Positions 14,343-15,624 of a stretch of 15,624 bases of DNA are shown here, one piece after another; within the stretch, counting starts at the first letter, position 1, and every line of letters begins with the position of its first letter. A program made the translations under genes and the position numbers. The stretch lies in NCBI GenBank assembly GCA_934438135.1, contig CAKSBP010000061.1:1-15624 (forward strand), in the 5' to 3' direction. Under the pieces are notes generated by a model, which did no database searches, was not told where the DNA came from, and saw only the letters and a list, made by a program, of their open reading frames with translations. The DNA comes from an uncultured Clostridium sp. Its GTDB lineage: Bacteria > Bacillota > Clostridia > Lachnospirales > Lachnospiraceae.

Positions 14343-14989
14343 TAAATCTCACCATTCCATTCTGCATAAAACATTTCCAAGTATTTCTCCATTGTTCTAT
14401 GCCTAACTTCTGCTTTTTTACGACCTGTCTCAGTGTTCATCTTATCCTTTAACAATAATAACTTTTCGTAAAAATGTGTTATCGTATCGGAATTTGTATA
14501 ACCGTCTTGCTTTTCTAAACAATTATTTTTCAAGTCTGGATTATACATCTCTCTGTCTACATGGCCTCCATATGCAAAGGTTCTACCAATTCCGATAGCA
14601 CCGATAGCATCTAGTCGATCCGCATCTTGAACAATCTTTCCTTCAATTGTCTGCATGACATGTTTGTTCGTTCCGCCCTTAAAGGATATATAATTGGCTA
14701 TATACACAACATTATCAATAACCTCTTCCTCAACCTCTAGCTTAGATAAAAAGTTAGTAATAATATCTTTCCGATCCTGATCTGTATAACCAAATTTATG
14801 ATCTGCAATATCATGTAATAATGCCCCAAGTTTAACCACAAACAAGTTTACATCTTTTTCATCCCTAGCAATATCAATAGCATTATTATATACTCTGACA
14901 ATATGCCACCAATCATGTCCTGAGCCCTCTCCCAATAATTTATTCTTGACATATGCTTTTGCCTCTTCAATTACCTTTTCTTGATTCAT
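14342..14989 (-). CDS. HD-domain phosphohydrolase (YpgQ/YedJ-type)
   Basis: 215-residue HD-superfamily metal-dependent phosphohydrolase. Candidate metal-binding residues are in GHDWWH (His25, His29), LLHDIADHK (His59-Asp60) and QDADRLDAIGAIG (Asp122/Asp124). The RTFAYGG and MNTETGRKKAEVRH segments are typical of the YpgQ/YedJ group; YpgQ is reported as a nucleotide pyrophosphohydrolase. The start at 14989 follows AAAGGAAT; an upstream extension to 15106 has no ribosome site and overlaps the promoter. It is the first gene of a two-gene minus-strand operon with the MFS transporter. The natural substrate is unknown. Confidence 0.87.
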   Translation of the reverse strand: MNQEKVIEEAKAYVKNKLLGEGSGHDWWHIVRVYNNAIDIARDEKDVNLFVVKLGALLHDIADHKFGYTDQDRKDIITNFLSKLEVEEEVIDNVVYIANYISFKGGTNKHVMQTIEGKIVQDADRLDAIGAIGIGRTFAYGGHVDREMYNPDLKNNCLEKQDGYTNSDTITHFYEKLLLLKDKMNTETGRKKAEVRHRTMEKYLEMFYAEWNGEI

Positions 14990-15021
14990 TTTTGTATTCC
15001 TTTCTATGTTATTTAGTTTAT

Positions 15022-15049
15022 AGTATACAATAAGTTGATATTTTAGCAA
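15022..15049 (-). promoter_or_regulatory. Promoter of the HD-MFS operon
   Basis: On the minus strand, TTGCTA (15049-15044) and TATACT (15027-15022) are separated by 16 bases. They match the sigma-A boxes at four and five of six positions. The HD gene starts 32 bases further on. Confidence 0.6.
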
Positions 15050-15106
15050 ATAAAAACTTATACTGTACATTCTGATAATTGCATCTGACAGTTCCCACCC
15101 ATACAA

Positions 15107-15283
15107 TTAATATATTATGTATCAAGAAGTTGCTATTGGGGAAAATGTGCTTTCTGTGATCACGACTATGGATATGATGGAAAATATCGAGTGAAATCGG
15201 TAGAAAAGGTATTGTCTGATATAGGGCAATTAAGAGAAGAATTTCTTCCATGGAGCCAGAATGTTCAGGAAAAATGTCACTAA
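15107..15283 (+). pseudogene. Fragment of a radical SAM protein
   Basis: One plus-strand frame reads SRSCYWGKCAFCDHDYGYDG then KYRVKSVEKVLSDIGQLREE and stops at 15281-15283. The cysteines (C-x4-C-x2-C) and following KYR.RSVE.V..DI pattern resemble the cluster-binding start of a radical SAM core in B12-binding-domain radical SAM proteins. No start codon or upstream domain is present and the barrel is missing after about 50 residues. It looks like an internal gene fragment, perhaps trapped during the insertion or deletion events around the repeats to the right. Confidence 0.6.
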
Positions 15284-15284
15284 T

Positions 15285-15328
15285 AAAAGTAAATCTGCAA
15301 CTATCCTAGCAGTTGTAAATCTACTTTT
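15285..15328 (+). terminator. Long hairpin after the radical SAM fragment
   Basis: AAAAGTAAATCTGCAACT (15285-15302) and AGTTGTAAATCTACTTTT (15311-15328) are inverted repeats matching at 15 of 18 positions around an eight-base loop. The 3' arm ends in TTTT, so it can act as an intrinsic terminator, in either direction because the 5' arm starts with AAAA. It could also be a former mobile-element end. Confidence 0.55.
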
Positions 15329-15368
15329 CTATACATGTTCTTGTCTTGTAGGACGCTTACGATTTTTG

Positions 15369-15460
15369 TTTACAAAACGGGAAATTCATTTATAAACAGG
15401 GAAAGATGGGAGTGAGAGTGGGAATTTCGCTTACAAAATGGGACTTTCGTTTTACAATTC
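15369..15460 (+). repeat. Degenerate 21-bp direct repeats
   Basis: About four and a half units with a period of 20-21 bases share the pattern TTTACAAAAYGGGAATTTC. Units start near 15369, 15390, 15409, 15430 and 15451; the first, fourth and last (partial) are most alike. There are no long unique spacers, so it is not a CRISPR array. Tandem sites of this sort near an end are known from IS21-type elements as transposase-binding repeats, and this may be such an end, but no transposase is visible within the window. Confidence 0.5.
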
Positions 15461-15488
15461 ACCATTGAAAAAATAAAAATACTTACAA

Positions 15489-15517
15489 TTGACAAATAAT
15501 TCTATAAGTAGTAATGT
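15489..15517 (+). promoter_or_regulatory. Promoter-like site at the right edge
   Basis: A perfect TTGACA (15489-15494) is followed after 17 bases by TAATGT (15512-15517), a weak -10. Downstream AGGAGA (15548-15553) precedes an ATG at 15560 that opens only a five-codon ORF (MKSQA, stop at 15575). This may be a short leader ORF for a gene outside the window. Confidence 0.35.
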
Positions 15518-15624
15518 ATTAACTGGGAGTTGCAAGATAATTAAATTAGGAGACCAGCTATGAAAAGTCAAGCCTAAATTCGTAAAATATTTAAATATTT
15601 CTAACAGATAAAAAAGTGTAACTT

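Noticed and set aside
15369..15460. CRISPR array
   Set aside because: Repeats are degenerate and directly adjoining, with no unique spacers of constant length and no cas genes.
1..15624. tRNA or rRNA genes
   Set aside because: No cloverleaf-like or rRNA-like stretch was found on reading either strand, although no covariance search could be run.

Overview
The window comes from a low-GC, AT-rich anaerobe, most likely a Clostridia member and perhaps a Lachnospiraceae. Strong GGAGG ribosome sites, TTG/GTG starts, LysR and Rrf2 regulators and an IS256-type remnant point that way. The species cannot be named from this sequence.

Layout. Bases 188-3111 hold a first nitrogenase-like component 1 pair (D1, K1), closed by a terminator at 3161-3197. 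A LysR regulator follows (3512-4414). Bases 4415-4726 form a regulatory leader: a candidate promoter, a 29-codon ORF rich in Cys codons, and a terminator overlapped by a possible alternative hairpin. Bases 4727-12632 look like one long operon: cysK, nifB, a NifX-domain protein, nifH, a divergent CysK-like enzyme, a second component 1 pair (D2, K2), a Cys-rich NifX-domain protein and an Rrf2 regulator. Bases 12648-13150 are decayed DNA: the first codons of a NifS/IscS-like gene, then a frameshifted IS256-family transposase remnant. On the minus strand, 13203-14989 encode an MFS transporter and an HD-domain phosphohydrolase in one operon. The right end (15107-15624) has a broken radical SAM fragment, a hairpin, 21-bp degenerate repeats and a promoter-like site.

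How it may work. NifB would make an Fe-S-carbide precursor, NifX-domain proteins could carry it, NifH would supply electrons, and D/K pairs would host the catalytic cluster. D1 keeps both cofactor ligands of NifD (Cys and His). D2 keeps the Cys but appears to lack the His, as NifE does, so D2K2 could be a scaffold for D1K1 or a second reductase. Both D proteins replace the NifD residues Gln191 and His195 with Trp and Phe, which argues against ordinary N2 reduction. Two O-acetylserine-sulfhydrylase-type enzymes and the cysteine-rich leader tie the locus to sulfur assimilation. The nearest known precedent is methylthio-alkane reductase, a nitrogenase-like C-S-cleaving system. This locus differs by its two D/K pairs, separate NifX proteins and embedded PLP enzymes. 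The substrate is inferred, not shown.
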